From assembly GCA_910890315.1 (NCBI GenBank), contig CAJVGD010000028.1, forward strand, positions 62,001 to 126,000: 64,000 nt of DNA. The letters run 5' to 3'. The notes beneath the pieces were generated by a model that ran no database searches, had not been told where the DNA came from, and saw nothing but the letters and a program-made list of their open reading frames with translations. Positions 10,380 to 23,293 of the stretch are shown piece by piece. The translations under genes and the position numbers were made by a program. The DNA comes from Serendipita indica DSM 11827. Taxonomy: Eukaryota; Basidiomycota; Agaricomycetes; Sebacinales; Serendipitaceae. Numbering within the stretch: the stretch's first letter is position 1; every line of letters starts with the position of its first letter.

Positions 10380-11939
10380 ATTTTCCCGCGGCTAACCGTT
10401 ACACAGAGCCAGTCGTCCAAGGCCTCAGGCCGCGGTCAGCGGGCATAACGGATACGAAAGGAGTCAATAGCTCTCCTAGAGGTCTTCGTGTATGCGATAT
10501 GGAGCTTTACCTACGTTCATCTTCCCCCCTCGATCGCGAGAGGAAGGGAAGCCTCGAGTATGTCTCTCTGTCAGGACGATTCAAGTTACGGGGCACTGCT
10601 ATGTTTCGGGGTCGTCCGCATTTGAACTCGGCTCCACGGCCATTCTGTTAGGAGGTACCAATCTCAAATCCCGAAGATTACTATCGCGTCTGAGATAGTT
10701 GGGCCGTCACCCACGTAGGCCGCATTTGGAAAGGTTTGACCGAGGATGAATACAAAAGTGAACTTCTGTACAGACAATCCATGTTGAAGTCATGTGGTAG
10801 TGAATGGACGCCGAGTGAACGTTGCGTCCTCTTGCACTACTGACTTGACCCAGTCGCCTCTGCGCAGATTTGGCAGATTGAACTATTTCTGAGCTAAGTG
10901 CATCTACAAACGTCTAGTTTTAAATATGCTCACCCACAGGGCACGCTGTCAACTGGCCGCGGTCGACTGGACAACGGGAAATATCTAGACTCACGTGTCG
11001 GAAGACCAATACAGAGTCAAAGGCTGGATTATGCGAAGGAAAGATATAATTGTGACAATAAAAGTAAATTGGTGGCCCATTTGACCATGCGGTGCGAAGA
11101 GAAAGGAGAGCAGACCGGCCGTTAAACTGTATGTAGGACCCAATCTCACGCATGAGAATGTCATTTCATTTATTATCGTCACATATCTGCGCAAGACATC
11201 TCATATGCCCCCTCAGAGAATGGAATGTGGTTTTGCGGTGTATCCGCGTATTGGAGATTGCGCGCAACGTGTTATTACCAAAGTATATTCATTACTCATG
11301 ACCGAGGTATTTGCAGCCTATAGACTCGTCTCGTCAGACGAGTTCTTAGCCCAGCTTTGCACCCGCAGTAGGGTGGTGACTACGGCCTGTGGGGTTATTT
11401 TCCGTCCACTTCTGAACATCCCAGCAAACTGTCTGCCCCTCATTGCAGCGTCAGATATTAAAGCTCAACGAAGAAGGATTCAAATGATAACAAAAACAAA
11501 GAAAATTCGGCCACAACATGTGGAACAAATAACTCCCCTGTACTTGCTAATTTGTTAGCTTAGAATGCGGAGGTTCGACGGGGAAAGCTAAATACCGATG
11601 ACAATTTGTCAGGCCCTACGCACCTACTCCATCCGCCCTCAGGCACCTAGTCTACCCCCTAACCAGCGCGTAACGGAACATGTCCTATACAAGGTACTCC
11701 TATCAATCCATATCAGGTAGGGTTACAGCCCTGCATCCGTTGAAACTCGAGTACGATGGTTCTGATATCGCGTGCCAGGGAGTATGTCAGGTTTCTTCTG
11801 ACAATGAAGTGAAGTAGCTCAGCTCCTAGTATTTAATTCGGCTTCCTTGGATTGATAACCGTCGCGTAACCAGATATAAAACAGCTTGTGCCGGAATTTG
11901 GTTTGATCTGTGGAATACCATCACCAAGGGTACTTGACA

Positions 11940-14486
11940 ATGTCGGCTCTACTGCCGCCCGTGAGCTTCCAAATCATTTCGGGGAACGGGGAAGCCATGT
12001 AGGTATCCTGAATAACTTCTTTCACTGCTAACTTACTGCAAATAATGCATAGACCTGTAGAATCCTCGGCAATTGAAGAAATCAGTAACAACCAGGCGGT
12101 TTATCGAATTGTTGCCGTTTTCGGGCGCCAAAATGGAGGAAAGAGTAAGCTACTATCCTCGATTATGCCTGTTGTAACCTTGTACAGCTACCCTCATCAA
12201 TCATCTTACCGGAAGCACTATGCCTGTTATGAGGGCAGGCGTCCGGCAAGCGACCACGCATGGTAAGTTTACCCCAATCAGACGGCTGATAAAATTAAAA
12301 GTAAATAAATAGGAGTTCATGCTGTCATTTTGAACCAGTGGCAACTACTCATTCTTGACTTTGAGGGGACCGATAGCAGTCAACAGGCTGACCCTAAATT
12401 GACTGGAACAATGCTTGGTCTCCTCGCTATGGTCACTTGCGACCTCGTTGTTATCAACGTTAATGACTCGGAACTTGCACTTGATCAAGGCAGTGGCTTC
12501 CCATTGCTTCAAGCAATCATCAAGGCAAAATTCAATTATGCAAGGATATCAAAGTCAAGGTCAGATCGACCATGTTGTGAATCAATATTAAATTTGGTCC
12601 AGGCACCAACGCACAGGCATTTTGTTTGCCATTCGTGACTATGACCCAGAGGCGGACATGGCCGGTGAAGATTCGACTCTGACCTGGCTTCAGAGCAGAT
12701 GCAAGGAAGAATGGGCTAAAGTGCAGGAATTGGATTATGATGAGAGTTTTTCCTTTGACGAACACTTCACTGTGGATATTCATAAATTCCCTCATGCAGT
12801 ACGTTAATTGCGCGGAAAGAATACCTAACAATTTATCAACAGAGACTTCAAAGGCAGCCATTTATAGAATCTGTGGAAGAGCTACGCAACCGGTTGGTGA
12901 AACCAACTGATTCTCTTCTAACCCCTTCTTGTTCACGGGGTATTCCGCTTGTGGAGCTGCCAAGCTATTTCAAGTCTATTTGGGTATGGGGTTATTTTAT
13001 TTGAATACTACCCAAAGGTTGAACCATCCTTAGGAGGGCATCAAGAAGCAAGCTGACTGCGAAGTTGCCCTTGCTCAACAGGGTCTATCCCAGGGCCAGT
13101 GTCAGAAAATCTATGATGATATGGCCTGTCAACTCCACAGTCTATTTTTGGAATGTCGATCCTCGCTTCCGCCGTTGTTTGAGGGGCCGGCGCAAACTCG
13201 CACGCAGGTCCTTGAAATCGAACACAAAATACAAGGTCTATCTCTTTGCATTGCCTGTCCTCTTCGAAAATATTCAGCACTACTACAGATGAATATGACT
13301 GCAGAACCGCGTCATATTCGGTTCAGGATGCCCTTCAGTATGCCACCCGACTCAAGGCTGACTTTGGAAGCCTCCGTGACGACTTATACAAAAGGCAGTT
13401 GGATCAACTCAAAACCGATCTTTTGCAAGATGCCACACGTCAATATGACAACAAACGTAAAGAATCAGCAGCAGAATTTGGTAACTTCCTATCTGGCATC
13501 AAGGGTTCATGTATCAAGCGGTTTGAGAGTGTGACCCTCGATCTAGGTGCTACTACAATTCCAGGCATATCGGAGATCAGGAAATGTCTCGAGCAGGATC
13601 TCATTAAATTTGTCATGACAGGAAAATCCCGCTTTATGAAACACATACTGGGTCACCTCCAGGTAGCTCTGTCATTTTCAATGACGTGCATTTGTTCAAT
13701 TCTTTACTAGACAACTTCCAGCATCAAGATCAAAGAAATTGTTCGCCTGGCATTTGTCAATATCGTGGCACCCTTTTGGCTACCCCTTCTCGGAAATATA
13801 CAGGCAGCCTGCTTGGCACAGGTCGAGCAGTTAAAAGAGTGCGCTGATTGTAAGATGTGTTTTATTTTGTTAGTGACTTATATTGAATTGCTCACTTTAG
13901 ATCTCTCTTTGGACTCGGCCGAATGCGACACGTACCAGAGTCTACTTCACTCACATCAAGTACGAGCCTTCAAGATTGCCTACTCCTCGCATACAACAGA
14001 GGGTGAACTTGTCAGAATGATGCTTGACAAAGCGAATAGGGTAATGGGGAAGGATCTACTCAACAATGAGCAAGAAAACATATCCAGTGCCTTCGATCTT
14101 GGTCGTCATACGGTGTGTAGTGTATTAACATAACTGCTTGGCTGACGATAACATAGGCACAGAATCTTCTGTCTATGCTCTCGACAGTTGAATACGATGC
14201 CGAAGTCAGCTCTTTCTACCGTCAACTTGAAAACAGTGGGACAGAAGGCTCCGATGGCACAACTCTGATCCAACCTGCTAGTCGGGAGCGAGTTCATAAA
14301 GAGTTCACGATGACATTTAAGTGTCGTGAAGAGGAATGGATAGCGAAACTCAGGAAAAAGGCAGAGAGAGAGGCTGAAGTGTTGCGAAAGGAGGCCGAGG
14401 AGAAGAGATGGCAGGCCGAAATGCTTTTGAAAGGACTCAAATTTGCGGCTGACGCTATGGTTACTTTGGCTTCCCTCCCGGATTAG
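11940..14486 (+). CDS. RHD3/SEY1-type dynamin-like GTPase without membrane hairpin
   Basis: About ten exons. The G1 loop is IVAVFGRQNGGKS, continuing after an intron as TTLINHLTGS. An R-Q-A-T-T-H-G switch I segment follows, then the G3 motif LLILDFEGTDS, and an RD-type G4 in ILFAIRDYDPE. FDEHFTVDIHKFPHA corresponds to the HF..LPHK block of SEY1/RHD3/atlastin-like GTPases that fuse ER membranes. The rest is helical and ends in a charged coiled coil (EEEWIAKLRKKAEREAEVLRKEA, 14326-14440). SEY1 proteins have two C-terminal membrane segments; none is visible here and the protein is shorter. It is therefore probably a soluble paralogue rather than the canonical ER-fusion enzyme. G1 uses NGG before K-S, unlike the usual S-T-G of SEY1. 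Confidence 0.75.
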
Positions 14487-14543
14487 AGACCGTATGGAGC
14501 AAATGAAGAATATACGGAGTAATTCATGGCTAACATCACTGCT

Positions 14544-16344
14544 TTACAGACCATTGTCTACCACCCTGAGCTTCTCTACCTGCTGCGAGAGTCTCTCGCA
14601 TCCCGCACGCGTAAAGCCTATACATCCGTCGAGCGTGACCTTTTTATAGATGATCGCCGATTCTTCGAGCACTTGGTCAAGGAACCGGCTCAGCTCGGCG
14701 CCTGAGACGACACCGTTGACGAACAGAATCTGTTCGAGGTGCATCGCGTGCGGCTGAATCTCCCTAAGCACCGTGAGCATGTCTGTCGTCGCCGCCGTTA
14801 TCGACGACGGTGTATTCGGTTCTGTAGAGGGCGTGATTGTGAGCGGTGCGTAGGACCAGTCTAGGACGAGATGCGTAAGGCCGGTTGTAAAATTGGCACT
14901 GATCAGCGTTTCGAGCCATGGACTAGTCTCGACGCCGTCACCATGGTGCGGATAAGTGATGCAAAGATGAGTGAGTGCGGGAAGACGGAGCTGTTTAAGG
15001 AGCTCGTGGTCGTGTGGGGTGATGCCCAGTTTCCGCAAGTTGGGAAGTGTAATAGCATGACCTATGAACGGAAGATTCAATGGTATGACGTGCGAGAGAT
15101 GGAGCTCTTCCAGACTCTCGACCATGAGTTGAAAGGTTGTAGGGCCGCGCGTCGGTGGCGGTTTCAACTTTAAGATAAGTTAGTTGTCGGAACGGTTCAC
15201 TAAAAGCGAGTGCGGGGAAGATGTTGATGAGTGTGAGCTTCTTCACATTGGCGTACGAGTTGACGAGGTTGCGGTAGACGAATGTCGAGCGAAGTGGTTC
15301 CTGGCCGGGAACCTGAACGACCAGGGCAAAGGGGGAGAAGAATATGGGCTGATATGAAGGGGGTGCAAGCTTTTCGTCCTTGTCGTTTGCGAACAAGTGA
15401 AGGGTGTACTCTTGGAGTGCGTGGCTCATCATCAAGACGTCTTGCGTCGACGGAAGCGATGTCGGATAAAGTTGGCATTGATCCGCGACGACGGTAAATG
15501 GCTGATCTTGCGCTTTTTCTCGCATGTAGGTAATCATGTCTGCCTTGACATTTCCGTCTTTCCCAGCCCTCCAGTGCGCCACTCTCCAGAGTTCTGGAGT
15601 GTCGTGGACGACCTTCCTCCATGGTTGACACACATGAGAAAGTGTGAACGCGGTCGAACGACGGTCCTCAGAGCCAGATGCGAGGAATAATTGGTCATCG
15701 TCCTCTACGCGCAGACGAAAAACTTCTGCCCAGACCTCTGATGGGATCTTTTTGATTGGGCGGAAACAGCTTTGGATGTTTTCGACCAAAGCCTGGATCT
15801 CGCCACGGTGGTTTTTCCTGGCAGCAATGGTCTCGAGGGCCACCGCCCGCGTGTGGTTCTGACAACGCAGCTCCTCTGCGAGATTGGTAATAGTGATCTT
15901 TAGTCGGTCGCAGAACACCGCAATCTCCTGTATCTCCGTCCGGAGTTTCTTCTCGCGCTCTGGGATTTCCTGACCAAGGAGCAGCGAGAGTTCTTTACAC
16001 GGTTCCGGTGCGTCGGATTGTACGTTTGTACGCGTCGAGCTGAAGGAGAGTGTGCGAAGTGTTCCCTTGATTTGACTGGCGTGTTCCTCGTATACACGCA
16101 GCATCTCACGCGCTTTGGTCAACGACTTTTCGAGTTTACCGATGGCTGCATCGGCACTTGCGACGGTTTGTTGATCACGCGACATCTTCTCGTCAATGAG
16201 AGCCAGCTCAGTCGACTTTTGTGCACGCAGGTTGTGGAGAAGTTCAGCCTCCTTGGACGACGGGAGGAGATTAGAACGAGTGCTTCGATGTCGTTAGTTT
16301 CTAGATATTATCCAAAGTTCCAAAACTTACATATCTCCAGACAT
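14544..16344 (-). CDS. F-box-like/LRR protein, family A
   Basis: Starts MSGDI at 16344. The first intron is just downstream and a second about 52-nt intron is read near 15113-15164 (gttgaa...tcgag), which restores the frame as FRQLTYLKSLEELHL. Layout: coiled coil (about residues 20-150); F-box-like core KKIPSEVWAEVFRLRV...LSHVCQPWRKVVHDTPELW; LRR-like body with the recurring LGITPHDHELLKQLRLPALTHL; and the family-A tail LDGCIGFTRAGCERLSQQV. F-box proteins usually recruit substrates to SKP1-cullin ubiquitin ligases; the partner is unknown. The intron donor is weak, so a one-base frameshift is the alternative explanation for the frame change. Confidence 0.75.
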
Positions 16345-17024
16345 GAAGGAGATGGGTGAGTCCAAGGTTGAGGGAGGCGGTGGTCGCACTGCTTCGTCTC
16401 GCATTCTCACCAAGGCGGCGCATCGCTCGAACACGTTCATATACCCAGCATAGGTACAATATCTCGCTAGCTTGGTTCAGTAGGTAGCTATGGTACCGGC
16501 GACGCCAAGCCGTCACACATACCTGGCCAGGCCGCACCGGGTGCATCACAGTCGGCTTGAGTGGTTCTAGTATATCAGTAGAGCGTGGTATAGTCTTTCG
16601 ACCCCATACGCCCCATATGTTTGCCAACTACGGTGGTGCATCTCAGGATGGCGTCTACAGCCTGCGCAGTTAGGCTAGAAAATAAAGGACGGATGGGGTG
16701 CATTATTGCACCAGAGTTGCCTTGTACTGCTATAGACGGACTTGTTTGTGCGCATTGTTCGTCCTTGCCTCTGTTGATGCCTTGAACCGTGACTTGTAAA
16801 AGGATGAACGGTTCCTTGACTGCCATTGTCGCACAAAATGTAATGAATATCGCAATAGATGTAAATGAGCACGGAAAATTTACGGCTCCTCGCAAGCTTT
16901 CTAGATCAGCATCAAGGCAAGGTCCAAGTCTCGCAATTCAACAGGTTTGCTACCTTCCCGCGAATTAATGTCTCATATTATTCTTATTACACGAGAAATC
17001 CCTAAGAGTGGCCAAAGCATGCCG
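16345..17024. other. Intergenic, no gene seen
   Basis: 680 bases between two family-A genes on the same strand. No protein-like frame, repeat or RNA signal is evident. It should hold the promoter of the gene starting at 16344 and the 3' region of the gene ending at 17025. Confidence 0.4.
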
Positions 17025-18672
17025 TCATAAATACACGCTGACCTTGAACAACTTTGACAGTGCGTCGCAGTCTATCTGTCGTATACCAGTGCATCTGTCA
17101 AAAGTTATACTTTTGACCTCTGGTTTGCGACAGCCCTCAGTACCGTCGGCGACATCTTTGCAAATGACCTTGACCAGCTCCAGACCCTCGACGTGCGTGC
17201 ACCTAAAGGTGGCATCTAACCCCTTGGTATGATTCTGGGCAAGTGCCAAGCACGTCCTACTCGACGAATCTGCTATTTTCTCCGATTTCGCCTCGGTCTC
17301 TGGCCAACCGGTCAGAATCAGCTTGGTGCATGGAGAAATGAGATGAGAAAGAGACTCTAGCCAGATTTCTTCGTCTCTTGGCATCTCCATAGCGTCGCTG
17401 GGCGCAATGAGGGTTAGCGTCTCCAATCCAGACGCTAGGATGGCCTGCATGAGTCCTACATGTGACACCGTGAGAGCAAGGTGGCGGAGATTTGACATAT
17501 CAACCGTACCAATCTCTGCTTCAAATACGTCCGAAGGACCGGAGAGAACCATGAGCGTAGTGAGATGAGGCAATAGGTATGGGCGGAGGTCTGTTCGCTT
17601 CAACGCTGGCACTTTAATGACTAATTCTGGTAGCTGGTACAACGGACAAGCCCCGTGAAGATGAGGTAGCATATTTAGCAACTGGACCCTCGAGAACGTT
17701 GGCGTATTCGGGAGTAATGATGCCGGGACGCAGTCTATCCATATGGTGCACCAGAAATCATAGACTGGGCCTAGCTTGATGTCCCCTTGGGCGATGATAG
17801 CAAATTGCCTCTGTATGTATCTTGAATTTGGCCCAGTATAATACGTAAATACCGAGCGTTGGTGGCTCCCGCCTCGTTCTCTGAGAGTGCGAAGAAAGAG
17901 GGGTGCATTGGGACGTGAACAGGAATACGGCCATATCTCTGTTTGGTCGAGAGCCATGGCCCGCCACCTTTGGCAAACATGTGACAAAGTCAATGCAGGA
18001 TAACGAAACCCCTCTTCGGCGCCTTGGTGAATGATATCGTAATGGACACCATGGACATACAAACGAAAGATGATTCGCCATATGTCCTCTGGCACTTGTT
18101 GACTTGTGACTCGTCTTTTGTGATAGCGAGGAATAGATATTGCCAATATTCGGTGCTGTCCATACAACTCGTCTAGGTGCTTCAACGACGCCGTGATACG
18201 AGGTTGAAGGTTCGCCCGTGTCTCCCGCGACGTAGAAAGTTCCTGCTTTATAGACAACAGATGTGAGTGATCATCCCTCACAGGTCTTTCGCCCTAGCGC
18301 TCAGTCAGTGGATACGAATCCGTGCAATGGGGAGCACAGACGGGGCTTCCAAACTGGCATGATTCTTCTACGTCGTCTACCGTTGAAAGCTCTTCAAACG
18401 CCGATTTTATCGCATCAAGATTCAGCGCGTGCTCGTCTAGACGCTGTTGTATGTCGATAAGCGAAGGCTCGGTGATGTCCAGTCGCGAGATAGAATCATG
18501 CATATGATGCAATTCGCGTCGTCCCGATTCTATACGCTCATTGAGCCGCGCCAACTCGACAAGTCTTGGATCCTGAGTCTGCAAGTCACAGAGTGAACGC
18601 TCATTTGTCCTGAGTGATCAATTGAGCAAGAAAAGCGATAAATATGTCGCATACTCACGTTTCAGATGACAT
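17025..18672 (-). CDS. F-box-like/LRR protein, family A
   Basis: Starts MSSET at 18672. One intron lies just after the start. A 48-nt intron near 18294-18341 (gtctgt...cgctag, with a CTGAC branch-like site) removes an in-frame TAG and joins the coiled-coil exon to the main exon. Layout: coiled coil (LVELARLNERIESGRRELH, IQQRLDEHALNLDAI); core QQVPEDIWRIIFRLYV...LSHVCQRWRAMALDQTEIW; LRR-like body; tail FDRCTGIRQIDCDALSKL. It is tandem with and paralogous to its neighbours. Likely an SCF substrate adaptor (inference from the core). Confidence 0.8.
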
Positions 18673-18906
18673 TATCTCGGCCACTAGCTTCCGTTTGATT
18701 CAAGGCGTTTGGTATCGACCTCGGTGATACCTGCTTAGTTGTATAGCGAGTTGCTTTGATTAGAGGGAGCGGGGCCAAACTCGGCGTGTTTGGATATCGC
18801 TGTCCAAGTTTGCGACAAAGGGGCGCCGAATAAGAAGAGCTGACCTCGGGGCACTCCGACTCTGTCGAACCATTTAAATGAGAGTATCGCTACGGTTTTT
18901 AGTGCT

Positions 18907-20438
18907 TTAAAAGACTTTTATTTTGCTAACTACTGCTGCGAGCGCGTCGCAATGCGCCTGCGTAACGCCAATGCACTCATCGAGCACGAGCTCTTCCAGT
19001 TGCGCACCGACCTTTAAACCCAAAGTGGCAGGTAATCTTTCCACCAACCCCTCCGCCCAAACAAAACTCTGACGGAACGTCACCCTCTGCAGATGAGGAA
19101 GTTGATGGAGAAGCGCGAGGCAAAGAGGGACAATGGAATGATAAACGACATTCCGCTGATATTTTGCAGGCCAGCCTTCGAATTCGAGCGCGGTTATCGA
19201 TTTGATCACCCCGGCCAACGTCGTCGTCCACTCTTCCCCGAGACGACGTGCGCGCGGTTTGATGTTGGGTGGGTAAAAGATGACGGTCTCCAAGCAGGGA
19301 AAATCGATCCTTGTCAAGAATGATACATGTACTGGCGTAATGCCCAACACACGTAGCCTCGTCAGAGGGGTGGGAAGATTCGACGGGAAATACGCGCTGA
19401 TGTCAAGCCGACACGAATGAACATAGAGCTCTTGTAAAAATGGAAGGATCATCCATTCGAGTGCAATGTGCCTCTGCGTCTCTGTCGTCTTTAGCCGAAT
19501 GCTTTTGATACCTGGAACCCGAAAATCTTCCCAGTCCGGGAAGTTGTCCACCAGGGTGAGATGTTGTGGTTGATAAGAGCGGATCAATGAATGTATTTGT
19601 GCACTAAACCTGCTCCGTCGAGGCCAATGAATGGTCAACGAGGTTGGCTTTGGCGAGTGCTTTCCTCCAATACGGACGACGTGTCGAATCTCCGTCGGAG
19701 CTTTCGGATGTACTCGCCAGGTCGGTCTCTTCATTTGCAAATTCGCAGGACGCAAGAAGAGATGGACGTCATAACCACCCTCAGGGAATAAGAGCAGCTC
19801 ACGACCATCAAGGTTCCGACCAGGCTCTGCGAGACGAGATCTCTGTCGATCTCTTAAGTAGCGTAGCTCTGATTCCTTGCTATCAAAGCGCTCAGAGACG
19901 TCGAGTAGAAGCGTGATGGGCTTCTGGTTGGTCGCGGTGGAGGACTGGGCGAGGGTACTTTGTGCACGATTTCGAGCGTAGGTAACCGTATCCGCCTCTC
20001 CTTTTGTCCAGTATTCGCGTGGTGATACGGGGATTGTCAACCATAATTGGGAAATTCAATGATGATGGAGCGCCAGCGGCAGACGTGTGAGAGCGTGATT
20101 CGGAGGTGGAAAAAGGAACTGCTTTAGTCGCAATGGCTCGTTTATGTAGTCCTGAATCATGGCGTCGATGGCGTAGCGAAAGATGGCGAGCCAGATCTCT
20201 GTCGGGATATCACAATTCGGGAATGTACGTTCCTCTAGTGGAGGAACCTGTTCTGGAGTAGATATGAATGTAGATGTAGACTCTTGCTCTGAAGAGATGA
20301 GAGTGTCCCTCAACTGCTGCTCCAGAAACTCGACTGGAAGGTCGAACTTGGGATCAGACAATGGTTGAGACCGGATAAGACTTGAAATATCAGTGTAAGC
20401 GTCGTAGATTTTCTCGGGACGCACTCATTCGCAGACAT
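18907..20438 (-). pseudogene. F-box-like/LRR protein, family A, frame broken in the F-box core
   Basis: Start MSAND at 20438, an intron, then LPVEFLEQQLRD and the core DIPTEIWLAIFRYAI. Around 20049-20100 the frame breaks. LSHVCR-WRSIIIEFP is legible in one frame, while the flanks PPPNHALT and QLWLTIPVSPREYW are in another. Adding one base to the GGG run (20049-20051, plus strand) fixes the second break; the first needs a two-base (or eight-base) change. The body reads normally to the tail LDECIGVTQAHCDALAAVV. Closest relative here is the intact gene at 27670, sharing the HWPRR/HWPKR and LGITP blocks. It is either a recent pseudogene or a working gene with sequencing errors. Confidence 0.6.
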
Positions 20439-22150
20439 TGTAGAGAACAAACTGCAACCCTTTTTTGGCCTCGTCAATGCTGCTGGCTTTCCTCGTCGAC
20501 GCTGGTGGCCTCAAGGTGTTTTTTGCGTGGGATTACGTGTTCATTCTTGTGATATCAGACGCATTGGAATATTACAAGCCCTCGTCGGGCATCGAGGCAT
20601 ATTTGACTGGTCGGGGTCAGACGAACAAACACGACGCACAACTTGGACCCGTCCCCATCGGACAAGTCTCCTCAGGCAGCCTATAGACTGCCACAAACGA
20701 TGAATAGATACCTTTGATCATGCTTGATTGTTTCGTCCCTGCTGCTATGAGCAGTCCTCATCTCGCATGCGCCGTGCACAAGGCGCGTCATCGCGCAACT
20801 ATCTACGGGAGTACCTTGACCTCGCTTCGTCGAGACTCTTGGGTGGGATAGGTAGCACACCAGGCACCGAGAGTGGCAACCTTTGGATGTGCTCTCGATC
20901 TATTCCCTTGTTGTCTATCACATGAAATCCGTCTCGACAACGTTTGGTTCTATTTGAATCGTCGAAGAAACGATACGCTTGTCAAACTGTGGCCATTTCT
21001 TTACATTGGATCCACTTGATCGTGTGGTGTCCGTATAGGACGGTAATTGAGAGATGTGCAACACCGATCACAGGCGGTGTCGCATATTCACAACTCAGGG
21101 CCTTGGTACCATTACTTGCTGTGAGCAGGGGACGGAGGGAAGGACCAGAACTATTAATCCGCCCTCGATATCGCTGGCCAACTTTAGGTAGTGTCGAAGG
21201 ATTCGCCCATCGTTGCGAACAGAATTCTGGGTGAGCTCATGCAAGGTGTCTTGTCACCAGTTGTATTCCTGCCCCTCTGGGGCTCACTGGTCGTTTTTCA
21301 AACGCTGCGATGTGCTGGCGCACCAACAAGGCGGTTGATTCTACAGGAGGCGATGGAGCATAAGATCTGTGCTAGCGCATCAGACCCACCTTTGATCTCC
21401 TGGCGCCGTCAACGAGTATACTCACCGGCGCGACATTCACGTGAGATCATCTTGTAATTCACATCTCAATAAATTCGTGTCATTGGCTGAGGCCGGCTCT
21501 GCTTATCTTAGTTGCGTGCATCCTGGCTCTATGCCCGGTTGATAGACATCCCGTGCGACGACTTTGTGGCCATCTAGAGAAGCGTTAAAGCGCTAATACG
21601 GGGCCTGAAGCAACCGAATGAGCACCAATAGTTTGTCAACCTAATAGACAGAGTCTAATTAGATGATGTAGGCGGTGAGTATCGATCATACAGGTGAGCG
21701 GGTGGCCATACCTCACAGCGGTCGTGGATTAACTGAGGGAGAGGCACTGTCACCGGTGATGGATCGACCAATGGGAAGGGAAGGCAACGTTACGGGTGTA
21801 ATGTACACTAGTGTAAACTAACATAATCTCCGCCCGACGCCCGACGCCACTCTCCATGAGGAGTGTTACTCCACGCACGATCACCGTATCATAGACCTAT
21901 CTCACATCATTGATAAAGTTATGGCAGGGGTCGCTTATAGCCTACATCACCTATCACCAAGAGGATAAACCGGCGATCTCAGTCGGACCTTTTGCAAGTG
22001 CCCCGTCGCGAGGCAGCGTGTTTGTGTGTTACATCGCAAGCCCACTCTGCCCCTCTCTGAATTTAAATGGATTTGGATTTCATTCGCTAGATATGTCTAT
22101 CTTTCTTAAAGACAGTCTTCCAGGCGTTGACCTCGCCGGTCTCGCGAGCT
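20439..22150. other. Intergenic, no gene seen
   Basis: 1.7 kb without a convincing protein frame, RNA or repeat. Short open frames do not extend across splice signals. Confidence 0.4.
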
Positions 22151-22156
22151 ACATGT

Positions 22157-23000
22157 TCAGATATTGGATGCGGATTTGGTTGAGCCGCCATTGAAGGCGT
22201 AGCGGAACTTTAGTTTAGTGTCGACGACGAGGTATGGATGAATGGATGCCGATACCAACGCTTCCAGCTGAAGTCTTGTATAAGCCTCTCGAAGGTCTTC
22301 GTCTTCCCGCTCTTGATCTCCTATCTCTTCTTTGTAGGCCTTCACCTGCTCATAAATTATTTCTATCTCATCGTCTGAGCTGGAGCCTCCAATTCATCCT
22401 TCTCTTAATTCTCATTCTCATTCTCCATTGGCTGGGTAATTGAATTGGGGAAATTTTTATATCCGGTGAATGAATTACAGGCGAGTATTTTGGGCCGCCA
22501 TAACCAAGAGGAGGTGAATACCTCAAAATAATATTGAACAAGAATATCTCTCAAGCTTGGAGATGACAAGGTCAGCCCCTTAGAGATTTGCAATGACTCT
22601 AAAGTATAATCCAGGCCGTTTATATTGAGAGCGCGAGCAATATTGGGATATTTGTCTACAAATTCCGCATCTTCACCTGCACGTTAGCTCAACTGAAGCT
22701 CAATCTGAAATCAGCAGATAATAATCTAGATGAACCAAACATGTCAACTGTATCATTATTTGTGAAATGGACCTGTTAATCCTACACCATTGTCGTCTGT
22801 AGACCGTATTGTATCCACGGATTTTGACGTGGCGTGAACGTCATATGAGCCATGACTGGGATCATTGTGCGTGGTCTATCGGCGTGAATGTTTTCTCCAC
22901 AATGATGCAAACGTCGTCCGAAACACTGAATTTGTTGGAGCAGTAGATCCACCTCGGAGCGTGTCAAAGGTGGCTAAACGTAAGTAAATGTGAGTGACTA
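22157..23000 (-). other. Unidentified multi-exon gene or remnant
   Basis: Three protein-like blocks lie in order on the minus strand. The first (about 22970-22790) contains LTRSEVDLLLQQIQCFGRRL and ends near WIQYGLQTTM. The second (about 22680-22530) contains DAEFVDKYPNIARALNING and LSSPSLRDILVQYYFE. The third (about 22385-22160) contains a helical, acidic DDEIEIIYEQVKAYKEEI and LVVDTKLKFRYAFNGG. Intron-like GT...AG signals separate them, but I could not make one uninterrupted reading, and no start was found. No family is recognised; it may be a decayed gene. Confidence 0.35.
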
Positions 23001-23293
23001 ATGGCGTATTTGTGGAGAAATGACGACGTACAAACGTCAACAAACACTGACAGACTAGTTTGGAGAATCTAGAAGATGGATGACAGCGGAATATGACGAT
23101 GACTCCACCGAGTCATTATGGCAAAGGACGAGCGAGGCGACGATTAGACAGTAAATAACGTAGTGTATTCGCAAACCAGAGAGGTATTAGATACACAGTG
23201 AGCCGGCAAATCAAGAGATGATACAAAGTCTACGGGATATCAGAGAGATGATACAGAGAGTGGAGACATTCTTTGAGGGTATAGATAGCGTGT

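Larger units (their letters stand above)
9522..11939. other. Long gene-poor interval
   Basis: Apart from the GTPase relic and the tRNA-like element I see no supported gene in 2.4 kb. Open frames here are short, lack splice-compatible extensions and resemble no protein I know. The last few hundred bases must contain the promoter of the GTPase gene at 11940. Confidence 0.5.

Noticed and set aside
11205-11558. 117-codon plus-strand frame
   Set aside because: No family resemblance, no exon-like continuation, in a gene-poor stretch.
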